Of a DNA stretch of 12,853 nucleotides, positions 12,007-12,853 are shown piece after piece; positions within the stretch are counted from its first letter, which is position 1, and every line of letters begins with the position of its first letter. The translations under genes and the position numbers were made by a program. The DNA lies in NCBI GenBank assembly GCA_040380855.1, contig JBEIIG010000091.1, forward strand, positions 1-12,853, given 5' to 3'. The notes under the pieces were generated by a model, which was not told where the DNA came from, did not search any database, and was given only the letters and a program-made list of their open reading frames with translations. Source of the DNA: VFMC01 sp040380855 (lineage in GTDB: Bacteria; Actinomycetota; Acidimicrobiia; Acidimicrobiales; Ilumatobacteraceae).

Positions 12007-12853
12007 ACACCCGTCGAACCGTGCTCGCAGTCGCCTCGGCCGGCGCACTGCTGGCCGCCGGCCTCGCCGCATGTGGCAGCGACGAGCCCAGCGAGCCGGT
12101 CACCCTCACACTGGTCACCTACGACTCGTTCCCCACCGCCGACACGTCGCTGAACACTGCACTCGCCGAGTTCACCGAGCAGACCGGTATCGCCGTCACC
12201 CTTGCCGTGGCCGGCGATGCGGGCACGATGGTGAGCAAGGCGGCACTCACCGCCGGCAACCCCGAGGGCGACGTGATGTGGGGCGTCGACAACACCCTGC
12301 TGTCGCGGGCACTCGCAGCCGAGGTGTTCGACCCCTACGAGTCGAAGGAGTTGGCGGCGATCGACCCGGCACTGACCGCGCTGGTGCCCGGGCACGAGGT
12401 CACCCCGGTCGACAGTGGCGACGTGTGCTTGAACTACGACATCGCCTGGTTCGCCGACCGTGCCATCCCGCCGCCCGCCACCCTCGCCGACCTCACCGAG
12501 CCCGCCTACCGCGACCTCCTTACGGTGCAGAACCCTGCATCGTCGTCGCCCGGGCTGGCCTTTCTGCTGGCCACCGTCGCCGCATTCGGTGCCGACGGTT
12601 GGCAGCAGTACTGGGCCGATCTGCGCGCCAACGGTGTCGAGGTTGTCGACTCGTGGACCACCGCCTACTACGAGCGCTTCAGCGGGTCGAGCGGCAGGGG
12701 CCCGAGGCCGTTGGTGGTCAGCTATGCCACCAGCCCGCCCGCCGAGGTGCTGTTCGCCGACCCGCCGCGCACCGACGCGCCCACGGCATCGATCGAGGCG
12801 ACCTGCTTCCGTCAGGTCGAGTTCGCCGGTGTGCTGCGCGGCACCGAGCACAC
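12003..12853 (+). CDS. thiB: thiamine ABC transporter substrate-binding lipoprotein, ThiB-like (3' end cut)
   Basis: Extracellular binding protein that hands thiamine or its phosphates to an ABC importer. The 283 residues seen start with a GTG overlapping the previous stop. A signal peptide ends in the lipobox LAAC with C24, so this is a membrane-anchored lipoprotein. Then come LVTYDSFPTAD at 37-47, GDVMWGVDNTLLSRAL at 89-104, VDSGDVCLNYDIAWF at 136-150, NPASSSPGLAFLLAT at 177-191 and VVSYATSPPAEV at 238-249. All are recognisable from the ThiB branch of the Fbp/Thi periplasmic-binding family. About 50-70 further residues should follow beyond the window, and permease (thiP) and ATPase (thiQ) genes are expected next. 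It shares the TPP riboswitch with the pyrophosphokinase gene. An iron-binding homologue is the main alternative, but the riboswitch argues for thiamine. Confidence 0.9.
   Translation, partial: MNTRRTVLAVASAGALLAAGLAACGSDEPSEPVTLTLVTYDSFPTADTSLNTALAEFTEQTGIAVTLAVAGDAGTMVSKAALTAGNPEGDVMWGVDNTLLSRALAAEVFDPYESKELAAIDPALTALVPGHEVTPVDSGDVCLNYDIAWFADRAIPPPATLADLTEPAYRDLLTVQNPASSSPGLAFLLATVAAFGADGWQQYWADLRANGVEVVDSWTTAYYERFSGSSGRGPRPLVVSYATSPPAEVLFADPPRTDAPTASIEATCFRQVEFAGVLRGTEH

Noticed and set aside
11742..12851. 369-codon minus-strand ORF at the right edge
   Set aside because: It is antisense to thiamine pyrophosphokinase and the ThiB-like gene, whose motifs and overlapping junction after a TPP riboswitch are convincing.

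Overview
This window is dense, high-GC DNA with ATG/GTG starts, overlapping stop/start junctions and many starts placed only a few bases after a TAnnnT-type -10 element. That pattern suggests an actinobacterium. An Acidimicrobiia-like (Ilumatobacter-type) lineage would fit, but this is an inference from gene content and style, not a proven assignment.

Left part (1-3875, minus strand): a branched-chain amino acid block transcribed leftwards as leuB, ilvE and then, after a 0.6-kb gene-free stretch, a cimA-type (R)-citramalate synthase that runs off the left edge. The gene-free stretch is the most interesting part. Directly upstream of cimA lie a good promoter, a 16-residue start-at-TSS leader ORF ending in four consecutive Ile codons, Arg and stop, a 10-bp hairpin beginning at that stop codon, and a terminator-like hairpin with a U-rich tail just before the cimA ribosome binding site. 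This reads as an isoleucine-sensing transcription attenuator on the citramalate route to isoleucine. The same stretch holds a probable leuB-ilvE terminator, a three-segment competing hairpin set, paired DnaA-box-like repeats, and a plus-strand segment that weakly resembles a c-di-AMP (ydaO/yuaA) riboswitch with no gene after it.

Middle part (4028-7783, plus strand): a GreA-type transcript cleavage factor, an alpha/beta hydrolase and a UbiB/ABC1-family kinase-like protein form a tightly overlapping operon. It is followed by a lipoprotein with two FKBP domains that has its own likely leaderless promoter. Facing it on the minus strand (7811-9277) are an SDR oxidoreductase and an NfuA-type Fe-S carrier protein.

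Right part (9327-12853, plus strand): a cation diffusion facilitator and an EamA/DMT transporter overlap by 4 nt. They are followed by a clear TPP riboswitch controlling thiamine pyrophosphokinase and a ThiB-like thiamine-binding lipoprotein that is cut by the right edge. The last two genes form a thiamine uptake and activation operon.

No tRNA, rRNA, CRISPR array, insertion sequence or phage gene was seen.
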